Below are positions 1 through 9,686 of a stretch of DNA of 34,879 bases, piece after piece. The stretch spans positions 1-34,879 of the forward strand of contig CANRIU010000017.1 in NCBI GenBank assembly GCA_947630755.1. The letters run 5' to 3'. The first letter of the stretch is position 1; the number at the start of each line of letters is the position of its first letter. Origin of the DNA: an uncultured Oscillospiraceae bacterium (GTDB lineage: Bacteria > Bacillota > Clostridia > Oscillospirales > Oscillospiraceae). A program made the translations under genes and the position numbers. Under the pieces are notes generated by a model. It was not told where the DNA came from, did not search any database, and saw only the letters and a program-made list of their open reading frames with translations.

Positions 1-881
<881 letters not shown>

Positions 882-1730
882 TCAGGTATTTGCCCCGGCG
901 ATGATCTCGGTTATCTCCTGAGTGATTGCCCCCTGACGGGCGCGGTTGTATTTGAGGCTCAGATCCGAAATCATGTCCTCGGCGTTTTTCGTCGCCGAGT
1001 CCATGGCCGTGCGCCGCGCGCCCTGCTCGGAGGCTATGCTCTCACAAAGAGCGCCGTAGATGAGCCCGCCCAAATACTCCGGCACGATGGAGGAGAACAG
1101 CGTCTCACTGTCCGGCTCGTAAAGTATCTCCCCGGAGGGCCTGCCGACGCCGCCGCTGTGCCCGTGGAGGGGCAGAGCCGTGAGCACCGAGGGCAGCTGC
1201 ACCAGAATCGAGGAGAAGTGGGTGTAGACGATGTGTATCTCGTCAAATTCCCCGTTAAGGAACCTGCGGCAGAGGTCACGGGCCATGGTGAAGCAGTCCG
1301 ACACGGACAAATCCCCGGCCTCAAAATATGCGTCGGTGAGTATGTCGTAGCCGTGCGCCCGGAAATTCTCCACGCACCGCTTGCCGATGGGCACCACGGT
1401 GACGCTTTTGCCGGACATCTCGCTCTCGGCGAGCTTCAGCACATTGTGGTTGTAGCCTCCCGCCAGCCCCCGGTCCCCGGCAATCACGACATAGCAGCTC
1501 TTTTTTACCTCCCGCTCCTCAAGGTAGGGGGAGGTGAAGGACCCGGAGCTCTCCGCGATATAGCACACCGTATCGAACAGTATCTCGAAATAGGGCCGGG
1601 ACTTCGCCACGTTCTCCTGGGCACGGCGCAGCTTTGAGGCGGCGACCATCTCCATAGCCTTCGTTATCTGCTTTGTGCTCTCCATGCTCCTTATGCGGAG
1701 CTTGATGCCCTTCATTGACACTCCGGCCAT
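882..1730 (-). CDS. atpG: ATP synthase subunit gamma
   Basis: The gamma subunit is the central rotor shaft that couples rotation of the c ring to catalysis in the alpha/beta head. The 282-residue protein has the family N-terminal coiled-coil signature around KGIKLRIRSMESTKQITKAM (residues 7-26) and a matching C-terminal helix (SLKYNRARQGAITQEITEII). Length is normal for the family. The ATG at 1730 has an AGGTG site 7 nt upstream, overlapping the end of the spacer after atpA. It lies 13 nt downstream of atpA in the same transcript. Nothing looks damaged. Confidence 0.97.
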   Translation of the reverse strand: MAGVSMKGIKLRIRSMESTKQITKAMEMVAASKLRRAQENVAKSRPYFEILFDTVCYIAESSGSFTSPYLEEREVKKSCYVVIAGDRGLAGGYNHNVLKLAESEMSGKSVTVVPIGKRCVENFRAHGYDILTDAYFEAGDLSVSDCFTMARDLCRRFLNGEFDEIHIVYTHFSSILVQLPSVLTALPLHGHSGGVGRPSGEILYEPDSETLFSSIVPEYLGGLIYGALCESIASEQGARRTAMDSATKNAEDMISDLSLKYNRARQGAITQEITEIIAGANT

Positions 1731-1743
1731 CCCGGTTCACCTC

Positions 1744-3252
1744 TTACTTTGTGAAAATAGCGATATATTCGCCGAGGCAGCGCTTGAGCTCCTCCTCGGT
1801 GTCGGCCTCCAGCTTCCCGGTGGTCCTTATGGCATCCAGCACGTCAAGGCCGTGCTGGTCCATGTAGTCGTAAAGCCCCTGCTCGAACTCCACTATCCGC
1901 TTCGTCTCGATGCTTTTGAGGTACCCGTTTGTGGCGGCGTAGAAGATGCACACCTGGTGGGCGACCTCCACGGGGGCGCCGTTTTTCTGCTTCAGGACCT
2001 CAACTATCCGCTCGCCCTGGGCAAGGCGGTCCTTGGTGTCCTGGTCCAGGTCCGAGCCGAACTGGGCGAAGGACTGGAGCTCCCTGTACTGGGAGTATAT
2101 GAGCTTTAAGGACCCCGCCACCTTCTTCATGGCCTTTATCTGGGCCGAGCCGCCCACGCGGGAGACGGAGATGCCCGGGTTCACCGCGGGCATGACGCCG
2201 GAGTGGAAGAGCTCCGTCTCCAAAAATATCTGCCCGTCCGTAATGGAAATTACATTTGTTGGAATATAGGCGGACACATCCCCGGCCTGCGTCTCGATTA
2301 TCGGCAGGGCGGTGAGGGACCCTCCGCCGTACTCCGGCGCCATACGCGCCGCCCGCTCCAGAAGCCGGGAGTGGAGGTAGAACACGTCGCCGGGGTAAGC
2401 CTCACGTCCGGGGGGACGGCGAATGAGCAGGGAAATGGCCCGGTAGGCCACCGCGTGCTTGCTAAGGTCGTCGTAGACCACCAAGACATCCTTGCCCTGC
2501 TTCATGAAATATTCGCCCATGGTGCAGCCGGAGTAGGGGGCGATGTACTGCATGGGCGCCAGCTCCGAGGCCGTGGCGGAGACTACGATGGAGTAGTCCA
2601 TTGCCCCCGCGGCCTCCAGGGTGGAGACCACCTGGGCCACGGTGGAGCGCTTCTGCCCGATGGCGACGTATATGCAGATGCAGTCCTTGCCCTTCTGGTT
2701 TATTATTGTGTCGATGGCGATGGTGGACTTTCCCGTCTGCCTGTCGCCGATTATGAGCTCGCGCTGTCCGCGCCCGATGGGAATCATGGAGTCGATGGCC
2801 TTTATGCCCGTCTGCAGCGGCACCGAGACGCTCTTGCGCTCGATGATGCCGGGGGCGGGGGCCTCGATGGGGTCAAAGCGCGCCGCGGCTATCTCCCCCC
2901 TGCCGTCGATGGGCTGCCCCAGGGCGTCCACCACGCGGCCTATAAGGGCCTCGCCCACGGGGACGGAGACGACCCTTCCCGTGCGCCGGACCTGATCGCC
3001 CTCCCGTATGCCGGAGTCGGAGCCGAGAATGACTATGGAGACGGAGTTTTCCTCCAGATTCTGGGCCATGCCGTACTCGCCGTTAGGGAACTCGATGAGC
3101 TCGTTCATAAGGCACCTGGTGAGGCCGGAGGCCCGGGCTATGCCGTCGCCCACAAGGATGACGGTGCCGGTCTCGCTCTCCTCGATCTGCTTGGAGTAGT
3201 TTTTTATCTGTGCCTTTATTATCCTGGTTATCTCCTCTGGTCTTAAATCCAT
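1744..3252 (-). CDS. atpA: ATP synthase subunit alpha
   Basis: The alpha subunit forms the non-catalytic nucleotide sites of F1 and supplies the arginine finger to the catalytic sites. The 502 residues include the Walker A motif GDRQTGKS (near residue 169), the segment [14 protein letters not shown] carrying the arginine finger, and the N-terminal [18 protein letters not shown] helix that contacts subunit delta. The ATG at 3252 follows a good AGGAG site (TAGGAGAGTTATACC). It sits 49 nt after atpH and 13 nt before atpG in the normal F-ATPase gene order. Length and motifs are typical and the identification is certain. Confidence 0.98.
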   Translation of the reverse strand: MDLRPEEITRIIKAQIKNYSKQIEESETGTVILVGDGIARASGLTRCLMNELIEFPNGEYGMAQNLEENSVSIVILGSDSGIREGDQVRRTGRVVSVPVGEALIGRVVDALGQPIDGRGEIAAARFDPIEAPAPGIIERKSVSVPLQTGIKAIDSMIPIGRGQRELIIGDRQTGKSTIAIDTIINQKGKDCICIYVAIGQKRSTVAQVVSTLEAAGAMDYSIVVSATASELAPMQYIAPYSGCTMGEYFMKQGKDVLVVYDDLSKHAVAYRAISLLIRRPPGREAYPGDVFYLHSRLLERAARMAPEYGGGSLTALPIIETQAGDVSAYIPTNVISITDGQIFLETELFHSGVMPAVNPGISVSRVGGSAQIKAMKKVAGSLKLIYSQYRELQSFAQFGSDLDQDTKDRLAQGERIVEVLKQKNGAPVEVAHQVCIFYAATNGYLKSIETKRIVEFEQGLYDYMDQHGLDVLDAIRTTGKLEADTEEELKRCLGEYIAIFTK

Positions 3253-3301
3253 GGTATAACTCTCCTACAATAAAATCCGGGAACGGGAACATATCCCGTA
3301 T

Positions 3302-3841
3302 TCACAGCACCATTTCCCGAAGGCCCCGCTCTATCCGCGAGAGCCTGTCCCGGACGGTGCCGTCGTAGCGCTTTCCGGCGCACTCAAGGCGCATACCGCC
3401 AAGTACCGAGGGATCGACCCTCGTCTCCAGAATTATTTTCTTTCCGAACACGGCGTCAAGCTTCGCAAGAAGCGCCTTCCGGGCGCCGACGCTTAATTCC
3501 ACGGCGGTGGTGACGGTGACCTCCATTATGCCGCTGTGGTCGTAGTGCAGCTCCTTGTACGCCTGGAGGCACCCGGAAAGCTCCCGCACCGCCTCCCGGT
3601 CCACAAGCAGCTTCAGAAAGCTCGCCACATATTCGTGGACCCGGCCCGCGAAGGCGCCGTCCAGCGCCCCGCGCCGCTCCTCCTTTGTGAGGGACGGGGT
3701 GGACAGGAGCCGGACGTAGTCGGGGTTTTCGTCGAAGATCCCCTTCACCGTTTTAAGCTCCTCAAATATCTCCCCGTCAAGGTTTTCCTCCCGGGCGAGC
3801 TCAAAAAGTGCCGTGCCGTATATCCGGGCGGCGTCAGTCAT
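3302..3841 (-). CDS. atpH: ATP synthase subunit delta
   Basis: The delta subunit (OSCP homologue) ties the F1 head to the peripheral b stalk. The 179-residue protein opens MTDAARIYGTALFELARE, typical of the family, and ends with the conserved block around VDPSVLGGMRLECAGKRYDGTV. A GTG nine bases further upstream would also give an open frame, but the ATG at 3841 is preferred because AGGTGA is correctly spaced before it. The start overlaps the end of atpF by 8 nt, implying translational coupling. It is transcribed within the atp operon. Confidence 0.95.
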   Translation of the reverse strand: MTDAARIYGTALFELAREENLDGEIFEELKTVKGIFDENPDYVRLLSTPSLTKEERRGALDGAFAGRVHEYVASFLKLLVDREAVRELSGCLQAYKELHYDHSGIMEVTVTTAVELSVGARKALLAKLDAVFGKKIILETRVDPSVLGGMRLECAGKRYDGTVRDRLSRIERGLREMVL

Positions 3842-4343
3842 CGCTCTCACCTAATTTCCCGATGAAATCCATGACAAGCCGCTCATGGTCCGCCTCGGAG
3901 ATCTCCCGCTCCACCACGGTCTCCGCAATGGAGACGGAGATGGAGGTTATCTCGTTTTTGACCTCGTTGAGGGCCTTCCTGCGCTCCTGGGCGATGTCCG
4001 CCTCCGCCTTTGTCATAATGGCGGCGGCGTCCTTTTTGGCGTCGGCGATTATCTCCTGCTCGCGCTTCCGGGCGCGGGAGACGGCGTCAGCCATTATCTC
4101 GTCCCGCTCGGCGCGGGCGGAACTCAGGTGCGCCTCGTAATCCGCCTGGAGCTTTGCGGCCTCCGCCTTGGAGTGCTCCGCGTCGGAATACATATCGTCT
4201 ATCTCCTTCTGGCGGTCGTCGATCATCTTCTTCACGGGCTTGAAGAGGAACTTCTTCAGAATAAGGAATGTGATGATCATGTTGCAGAAGGTCCAGAGTG
4301 CGGTCCAGGGGTTGATCCCGATTATCTGCTCAAATCCCGTCAT
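3834..4343 (-). CDS. atpF: ATP synthase subunit b
   Basis: Subunit b is the membrane-anchored peripheral stalk that holds F1 still against the rotor. The 169-residue product has one N-terminal membrane segment (about residues 13-33, WTALWTFCNMIITFLILKKF) followed by a long charged alpha-helical coiled coil (KKMIDDRQKEIDDMYSDAEH onward), exactly the family architecture. It lies 99 nt downstream of atpE and overlaps atpH by 8 nt. Only one b-type gene is present, so the stalk should be a homodimer. Confidence 0.95.
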   Translation of the reverse strand: MTGFEQIIGINPWTALWTFCNMIITFLILKKFLFKPVKKMIDDRQKEIDDMYSDAEHSKAEAAKLQADYEAHLSSARAERDEIMADAVSRARKREQEIIADAKKDAAAIMTKAEADIAQERRKALNEVKNEITSISVSIAETVVEREISEADHERLVMDFIGKLGESDD

Positions 4344-4442
4344 AGTACCGCTCCTTTCTACTTCACTTCAAATTGAAGGCCAGTGCCTTCCTGCTCCGCG
4401 CCCGGGGGCGCGAGCGATTTTGATTTGGTATTGATTTAAAAA

Positions 4443-4688
4443 TCAATACAGGAAGAGCAGAAGCAGCGCTATGACCAGCGAGTAAATACCGGTGGACTCC
4501 GTGATGGCGCAGCCGAGGATCATGTTGGTCCTGAGCGTTCCGGCGGCCTCGGGCTGCCGCGCCATGCCCTCAAGGGCCTTGCCCACGGCGTTTCCTTCTC
4601 CGAAAGCCGGGCCGATAGCTCCTAGTCCCATGCAGATGCCGGCGCCGATGGCGACAGCGGCCTCTCTTATTGCGGATGCCATATCCAT
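4443..4688 (-). CDS. atpE: ATP synthase subunit c with a Na+-type, two-carboxylate ion site
   Basis: Subunit c forms the membrane rotor ring that carries the coupling ion. The 81-residue protein is two membrane helices joined by the conserved polar loop ARQPEA. Helix 2 reads [19 protein letters not shown]64, S65, T66 and Y69 correspond to the Na+ ligands and supporting residues known from Ilyobacter tartaricus (E65, S66, T67, Y70). Helix 1 has [12 protein letters not shown], placing E31 where Ilyobacter has Q32; a glutamate here is the two-carboxylate motif described for the Na+ ring of Fusobacterium nucleatum. Na+ coupling is therefore inferred from residues, not proven. The ATG at 4688 has a strong AGGAGGT 7 nt upstream. 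Confidence 0.97.
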   Translation of the reverse strand: MDMASAIREAAVAIGAGICMGLGAIGPAFGEGNAVGKALEGMARQPEAAGTLRTNMILGCAITESTGIYSLVIALLLLFLY

Positions 4689-4746
4689 AACATTTACCTC
4701 CTGTAAGATATTACATTTTTATTGTTCAACCGCCTGCGCGGTCAAA

Positions 4747-5607
4747 TCACTGTTTTTTCTCCTCCCTGGGAGGGCAGGCCATGCCGACGTACACCATGGT
4801 CAGAAGCGAGAACACCAGCGCCTGAACGCCGCCGGAGAAAACGTCGAAGTAGAGGCTCAAAACTCCGGGAAGGCCCAGCTGCAATATGGGCACGCTCTCA
4901 AATACCCCGAAGTACTCCAGCGCCGCCGAGACGGCTATGAGCGCCAGCGCGATGCCGAGTATCTTTAACGAGAGCTTTTTCTTCCTCATGCCGAAGAAGA
5001 ACGCCACGCCCCCGAGGACGGCAATGACGATAATCACCGCAATGCCGGAGGACCGGATAAGTCCCAGTATCATGGCGCTCCCCGCCGCGAGGGCGGAGTA
5101 GAGGAGGCTCGTCAGAACGCTGCCGCCCATGATGTTTCCAAAGTGACGAAAGCCCATGGAGACGGGCTGGGCGATGTCGGAGATTATGTTCATGGGGTTG
5201 ATATAGCCCTTTAAAAATGTCTTGAAGCCGCTGTTTTTTATGGTGCAGCCCCAGACGAGGAAGCTGGTCATAAGCGCCCATGTGAGAGTGGTGGATATGT
5301 CCGAGGTGGTGGAGCGGAGTATCCCCGTCATTCCGATGAGGGACCCGCCGAGGGAGCTTAAAAACAGCGCCGCGATGTAGGGCGTCCAGTAGGCGTTGTG
5401 CCTGCCCATGGTCTCCTCCACAAGGCTGTAAATCATGGTGACGCCCTTTTCGGTTATTACCTGCATCCTCCCGGGGCGCTTTTTAAGGTTCCGCCCCAGA
5501 ATTATGCCCGCCGCGCACAAAAGCACCATGACCACAAAGGACGACACCGCCGTCTGGGTTATGACGTTCATGCCGTTTATTTGAAGGTATATTTTCGGAC
5601 CGTTCAC
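4747..5607 (-). CDS. atpB: ATP synthase subunit a
   Basis: Subunit a is the membrane stator that feeds ions to the c ring. The 286-residue protein is strongly hydrophobic with several membrane segments. The family's central motif appears as PVSMGFRHFGNIMGG; R154 is the essential arginine that passes the c-ring carboxylate. A basic stretch (RKKKLSLK) after the fourth or fifth helix and a charged tail (PPREEKKQ) should be cytoplasmic. Its ATG overlaps the stop of the preceding atpI in an ATGA arrangement, so the two are translationally coupled. The sequence is fairly divergent from model species but the arginine motif and context settle it. Confidence 0.95.
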   Translation of the reverse strand: MNGPKIYLQINGMNVITQTAVSSFVVMVLLCAAGIILGRNLKKRPGRMQVITEKGVTMIYSLVEETMGRHNAYWTPYIAALFLSSLGGSLIGMTGILRSTTSDISTTLTWALMTSFLVWGCTIKNSGFKTFLKGYINPMNIISDIAQPVSMGFRHFGNIMGGSVLTSLLYSALAAGSAMILGLIRSSGIAVIIVIAVLGGVAFFFGMRKKKLSLKILGIALALIAVSAALEYFGVFESVPILQLGLPGVLSLYFDVFSGGVQALVFSLLTMVYVGMACPPREEKKQ

Positions 5608-6005
5608 TTTTTCTTACCCTCCCTGCGGAAGAACTCGGCAAGATATATGCTTATCTGGACAAATACAAGGGGCAGGACCGACGCCAGCGGGTCGAGGGAC
5701 GTGGTCTTGAGTACAGCGATATACACCGCCAGGACCGCAAGGAGCCTTATAACCGAGGAGCCCTGCACCACCGCCCTGGCCTTGCCCGGGTCCCCCTCCT
5801 CCGCCCTGTCGGCGGCCCTGGAGACGGTGATAGTCAGGGCAAGGAAGTTTGCGCAGGAGACGACCATGCCGAACACCGCCCCCAGCAGTACGTCTGTGGA
5901 GAATCTGCCGAGAAGGGCGTATGTCCCCAGCTCCAGAGCGGTGAGCAGGGCGACGCCGATGGAAATCCTGATAAACTGCCGTATCTCCGCGTCGTTTTTG
6001 AACAT
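5604..6005 (-). CDS. atpI: ATP synthase subunit I-like membrane protein
   Basis: This 133-residue protein has four likely membrane helices (about residues 14-33, 38-60, 84-100 and 106-124) and a charged tail. Position directly before atpB, the 4 nt ATGA overlap with it, and the hydrophobic pattern match the ATP synthase I family, a non-structural protein reported to help assemble the c ring in several bacteria. The ATG at 6005 has AGGTGA close upstream. It is poorly conserved at sequence level, as is usual for AtpI, so the assignment relies mostly on topology and neighbours. Confidence 0.8.
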   Translation of the reverse strand: MFKNDAEIRQFIRISIGVALLTALELGTYALLGRFSTDVLLGAVFGMVVSCANFLALTITVSRAADRAEEGDPGKARAVVQGSSVIRLLAVLAVYIAVLKTTSLDPLASVLPLVFVQISIYLAEFFRREGKKK

Positions 6006-6009
6006 TTTC

Positions 6010-6273
6010 TCACCTGTGATCGTTGAAATTCGTACCTGTGTCCCGGTCGTCCTCTTTTGCCTGGCGGTCCATGGCCCTGAGATTCTGCCACAGGCTCATA
6101 AAGGCCGCTCCCAGCCCGAGAACGACCCCGGCGGCGACGACCCAGCCCCCCAGGGCGAACCTGTTTCGCAGCCAGACCGCGGCGAGGATGCACAGCACCG
6201 GCGGCACGGCGATGGAAAGGCCGAGCTGCGTGAGCCACACGATATTCTTAAAGAAGTCAAAGCCCTTTTTCAT
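6010..6273 (-). CDS. atpZ: AtpZ/AtpI-family small membrane protein, first gene of the atp operon
   Basis: An 87-residue protein with two membrane helices (about 11-34 and 41-62) and a charged C-terminal end (MDRQAKEDDRDTGTNF). Small two-helix proteins of the AtpZ/AtpI family commonly open atp operons in Firmicutes and have been proposed to act in Mg2+ or Ca2+ transport or assembly; the precise role here is unknown. An in-frame TGA lies nine bases before the ATG, which fixes the start, though the ribosome site (GGCGG touching the ATG) is poor. It lies 4 nt upstream of atpI and about 40 nt downstream of the operon promoter. Confidence 0.75.
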   Translation of the reverse strand: MKKGFDFFKNIVWLTQLGLSIAVPPVLCILAAVWLRNRFALGGWVVAAGVVLGLGAAFMSLWQNLRAMDRQAKEDDRDTGTNFNDHR

Positions 6274-6309
6274 CCGCCATCACGCCGCAGTACTATAATT
6301 CAAAAAAGT

Positions 6310-6338
6310 ATTATAACACCCTTTTCCGGTGTTGTCAA
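6310..6338 (-). promoter_or_regulatory. Consensus sigma-A promoter of the atp operon
   Basis: On the minus strand TTGACA (6333-6338) is followed by a 17 nt spacer and TATAAT (6310-6315), a perfect consensus match 37 nt before atpZ. The spacer contains an inverted repeat, AACACC and GGTGTT around a 7 nt centre, which could be an operator; that part is inference. Confidence 0.92.
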
Positions 6339-6400
6339 CGTCTCCCGCCGCCTCGGCGGGGCAATGATGCCCCGGATTTTCGGAAAATCACGGGGGCTTC
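6339..6400. repeat. Cluster of short palindromes between the U32 genes and the atp promoter
   Basis: Three adjacent inverted repeats are visible: CCGCCGAGGCGG, GGGGCATCATTGCCCC, and a pair GATTTTC/GAAAATC flanked by CCCC/GGGG. None is followed by a clean T-run, so they are weak as intrinsic terminators, but they sit where transcription from the U32 pair must stop before the atp promoter. Confidence 0.45.
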
Positions 6401-8431
6401 TCACTTTATCTGCCTGAAATACAGCCCGCCGGTCCTGGGGGCGGGGAAGGGGAGGCGGTTTATGTACTGATCCACCACCTTCTCCACCTCCTCCGGCGTC
6501 TCCGTGGTGAAGTAGAGCGTCAGAAAATCCACCTCCGGCAGGGCCCTGTCAGCCATGTGCAGGGGGAGGGAGTTTAAAAGCGTCCCGTACCGACGCTCAG
6601 AGCATATCACGGGGAATCTGACCCCCCTCCTGTCCGTGAGCTGCCCCGCACCGCCGCAGTCTCCGCAGCCGGAGCGGCCCTTCACCGGGCAGGCCCGAAA
6701 GCGCATCAGCGGCAGATACCCGTAGGCAATGATCCCCCGGGGAAGCCCGCCGCCGAGGGCGGAGATTTTCCCCATGGAAAGCTCAAAGGACACCGTGGTG
6801 TCCGAAAGCCCCAGCCGCTTGAGCTCGGCAAGGGACGCCGAGTTCATCACGTTCAGCCCCGCGCCGCCGTGGAGGATAAATCCGGCATCCGCCCCGGCTT
6901 TCAGGGCGTAGAGGTTCTCGCAGAGGACATTTTTCACCCCGAGGCGGGATAATTTGTCAAGTCTCCCCTGTAAAGAGCACCTTTCGCTGTCGAAAAACAG
7001 CGAAGGAAGTTCCACCGCCAACTTATCCCCAAGCTTTTCCACAAGCCCGGGGTCCCGCTCCACCTCCCCAAGGGGGAGTATGACGAGCTCCAGCTCCTCC
7101 CACCGCCTCACCTGGGACGCCCTCTCAAACCTGCCGCGAAGGGTCCTCCCGGCGGCGATGTGGGGCTCCGGCGGCTCCGGCGCGGCGTCGTGAAGCTCAA
7201 GCCCCTCAGTAAAGCCCCGTATTTCGGACAGCTTCTCCAGCGCGTCCCGGCGAAGGGCGTTGAGGGCGGAGACGGGGAAAGTGAGCCCCGGCGCGATGTC
7301 CGCCCGGAAGCTTTTAAGGTAATAGGGCGTGCCGCCGGTCTTGCCGAGGCTCCTTTTCGCGCCCTCGGCGTCCAGCGCCCGGGTCCGCGCCGCCTCGGGC
7401 GCGGCGCCCTCGGCACAGACACACTCGTTTTCCGTCCTCACAAAGAGGGAGGAGGAGTCCTTCGTCATGGTGAAGGCCATGTCCACGCCGACGCTCTGCC
7501 GCTCGGCGCGGTAGAGCCCCGCGAGCCTTCCCAGCACCTCTCCCGCCGCGGTCACGTCCTCCTTCTCCCGGTGCCCGAACATGGAGGTATCGCGCTTTCC
7601 CGTGATATACCCGTCGGTAAAGCCGCTCCGGGAGAATACGGCCCTGAGGGCCTCCTCGTCGTAGTCCTCCCCCGCAAGGGCCGCCCTGACGGCTGTCACC
7701 GCCGCGGCGACGTACTCCGGGCGCTTCATCCGCCCCTCTATCTTGAAGGACGCCACCCCGGCCTGAGACAGCTCCCGTACATATTTAATATGTGACATAT
7801 CCTTCAAGGACAGGGCGTAACCCCGCTCCCCGTTATTGAAGTCCAGCCTACATGGCTGGGCGCAGTACCCCCGGTTTCCGCTGCGGCCCCCAAGCATGGA
7901 GCTTAAGCAGCACTGCCCGGAGACGCACATGCACAGCGCCCCGTGGATAAAGACCTCCGTCTCTATCCCGCACCTGGCGGTGATGTACTCTATCTCCCGA
8001 AGGGTCAGCTCCCTTGCCAGCACCACCCGGGAAAAGCCCAGGTCCGCCGCCATCTTCGCCCCGTCCAGGTTGTGTATGCTCATCTGGGTGGAGGCGTGGC
8101 GGGGAAGGTCGGGCAGCCTCTCCCGGAACCTGGCGGCGACGCCCAGGTCCTGGATTATCACCCCGTCGGGCGCGGCGGCGGCAAGCTCCGCTGTCATCCG
8201 GTCGAGCCTTTCAAGCTCATCGTCCATCACCAGGGTGTTCACCGTGACATGGGTTTTTACCCCACGGACACGGCAGTAGGCGAGGGCGTCGGCAAGCCTG
8301 CCGCCGCCGAAATTCTCCGCCCCCTGCCGTGCGTTGAAGCCCCCGGCGCCCAGGTACACCGCGTCCGCGCCGCAGCGCACCGCAGCTATAAGCTGTTCCA
8401 TCCCCCCGGCGGGGGCCAGCACCTCAGCCAT
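6401..8431 (-). CDS. U32-family protein with DUF3656-type extension, RlhA-like rRNA hydroxylation protein
   Basis: This 676-residue protein has the U32 fold from LAPAGGMEQLIAAVRCGADA and the family signature EVFIHGALCMCVSGQCCLSS (residues 159-178). Cysteines at about 167/169, 174/175, 190 and 194 fit the iron-sulfur cluster known in this family. Its length and long C-terminal region match E. coli RlhA, which hydroxylates a cytidine in 23S rRNA using prephenate-derived chemistry; the older label 'collagenase-like peptidase' is probably wrong here. It overlaps the upstream U32 gene by 8 nt, so both are one unit. Substrate assignment is by family only. Confidence 0.85.
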   Translation of the reverse strand: MAEVLAPAGGMEQLIAAVRCGADAVYLGAGGFNARQGAENFGGGRLADALAYCRVRGVKTHVTVNTLVMDDELERLDRMTAELAAAAPDGVIIQDLGVAARFRERLPDLPRHASTQMSIHNLDGAKMAADLGFSRVVLARELTLREIEYITARCGIETEVFIHGALCMCVSGQCCLSSMLGGRSGNRGYCAQPCRLDFNNGERGYALSLKDMSHIKYVRELSQAGVASFKIEGRMKRPEYVAAAVTAVRAALAGEDYDEEALRAVFSRSGFTDGYITGKRDTSMFGHREKEDVTAAGEVLGRLAGLYRAERQSVGVDMAFTMTKDSSSLFVRTENECVCAEGAAPEAARTRALDAEGAKRSLGKTGGTPYYLKSFRADIAPGLTFPVSALNALRRDALEKLSEIRGFTEGLELHDAAPEPPEPHIAAGRTLRGRFERASQVRRWEELELVILPLGEVERDPGLVEKLGDKLAVELPSLFFDSERCSLQGRLDKLSRLGVKNVLCENLYALKAGADAGFILHGGAGLNVMNSASLAELKRLGLSDTTVSFELSMGKISALGGGLPRGIIAYGYLPLMRFRACPVKGRSGCGDCGGAGQLTDRRGVRFPVICSERRYGTLLNSLPLHMADRALPEVDFLTLYFTTETPEEVEKVVDQYINRLPFPAPRTGGLYFRQIK

Positions 8432-9620
8432 CCTGTCTCCTCCTCAGCATATCCCCGCTCTCCGCCTCGATGGGGCAGGGGACGTACAGTATCTCATTCG
8501 GGTGGGGCGCGGCGTCCCGGTGCTCACCCTCCCCGGTCAATATATCCGTCACCTCGAAGCTCCCGGCAATTTTACCCGGGGAGAGCACCTCAAGGCGCTC
8601 CCCGAGCCTGAAATTGTTCCTCTGCCGGACCTTGAGCATCCCGTCCTTACGCCCCAGCACGTTCCCCACGAACACCGCCCCCTGGCGGTAGACCCCGTCG
8701 TTTGCGTGGTGGCCCTTAACGTACCCGTGGTAAAACCCGTCGGCGTAGGGCCTGTGCTTCACACCCTCCAGCTCCCGACGGCAGTAGTTAAGGTCCGCCC
8801 TGCCGTCGAGGGCCATGCGGTAGGCGTTCACTACGCTGGCCACATAGTAGGCGGATTTCATCCGCCCCTCTATTTTAAATGACGTGACCCCGGCGTCGGC
8901 AAGCTCGTCGAGCATGTCGATGCAGTTTAAGTCGTGGGAACTCAGAATCTCCGTAAAGCCCCCCTCCTCGAAGATGGGGAAGTACTCCCCGGGCCGCTTC
9001 TCCTCCATGAGGGCGTAGCTCCACCGACAGGGCTGGGCGCACTCCCCCCGGTTGCCGCTGCGGCCCGTAAGGTGCGAGCTTATGATGCACCTTCCCGACA
9101 CCGCCATGCACATCGCCCCGTGGATGAATGCCTCCAGCTCCAGCTCAGGCGGGGTGTTGGCCCGTATCTCGGCAATCTCCTGTATGGTGAGCTCCCTTGC
9201 CAGCACTATCCGCGACACTCCCATGTCGTGGTAGACCCTGGCGGAGGCGTAGTTCATGCACCCGGCCTGGGTGGAGAGGTGTATCTCCAGCTCCGGCGCG
9301 GCCCGCTTCATGGCGTCGATTACCCCCAGGTCCGCCGCGATCACCGCGTCCACCCCCATGCCCGAGAGGACCCTGGCGTACTCCCCGGCAGCGGGTATCT
9401 CTGAGCTTTTCGCAAAGCAGTTCATCGTCACATATATCCGCTTTCCTGCGCCGTGGACAAGCTCTGCCGCCGCCCGGAGGGCCTCCCGGTCAAACCCGGC
9501 GGACCGGGCCCGGAGCTGGAGCGTCTCGCCCCCCACATACACCGCGTCCGCGCCGAATCTCACCGCCGCCGCCACGCTCTCCATATCCCCCGCCGGGGCC
9601 AGAAGCTCAATGTCACCCAT
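8424..9620 (-). CDS. U32-family protein, TrhP-like tRNA hydroxylation protein
   Basis: A 398-residue U32 protein opening IELLAPAGDMESVAAAVRFGADAVYVGG, with the signature EAFIHGAMCMAVSGRCIISS followed by SGNRGECAQPCRW; the four cysteines again suit an Fe-S cluster. Its size and lack of the long extension match TrhP (YegQ in E. coli, YrrN/YrrO in Bacillus), which with prephenate makes 5-hydroxyuridine at the tRNA wobble position. It is the first gene of a two-gene unit with the RlhA-like gene, sharing 8 nt. The ATG at 9620 has only a weak ribosome site (AAGCGGGG about 8 nt upstream). Function is inferred from family. Confidence 0.83.
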   Translation of the reverse strand: MGDIELLAPAGDMESVAAAVRFGADAVYVGGETLQLRARSAGFDREALRAAAELVHGAGKRIYVTMNCFAKSSEIPAAGEYARVLSGMGVDAVIAADLGVIDAMKRAAPELEIHLSTQAGCMNYASARVYHDMGVSRIVLARELTIQEIAEIRANTPPELELEAFIHGAMCMAVSGRCIISSHLTGRSGNRGECAQPCRWSYALMEEKRPGEYFPIFEEGGFTEILSSHDLNCIDMLDELADAGVTSFKIEGRMKSAYYVASVVNAYRMALDGRADLNYCRRELEGVKHRPYADGFYHGYVKGHHANDGVYRQGAVFVGNVLGRKDGMLKVRQRNNFRLGERLEVLSPGKIAGSFEVTDILTGEGEHRDAAPHPNEILYVPCPIEAESGDMLRRRQDG

Positions 9621-9649
9621 AAATTATACCCCGCTTAAGTGTTTTCCCC

Positions 9650-9678
9650 ATTATACCGCCCTTTCCCGCAAAAAGCAA
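9650..9678 (-). promoter_or_regulatory. Promoter of the U32 gene pair
   Basis: On the minus strand TTGCTT (9673-9678), 17 nt, then TATAAT (9650-9655), ending 30 nt before the ATG at 9620. A second TATAAT closer to the start codon has no suitable -35. Confidence 0.7.
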
Positions 9679-9686
9679 AGAAAAAA

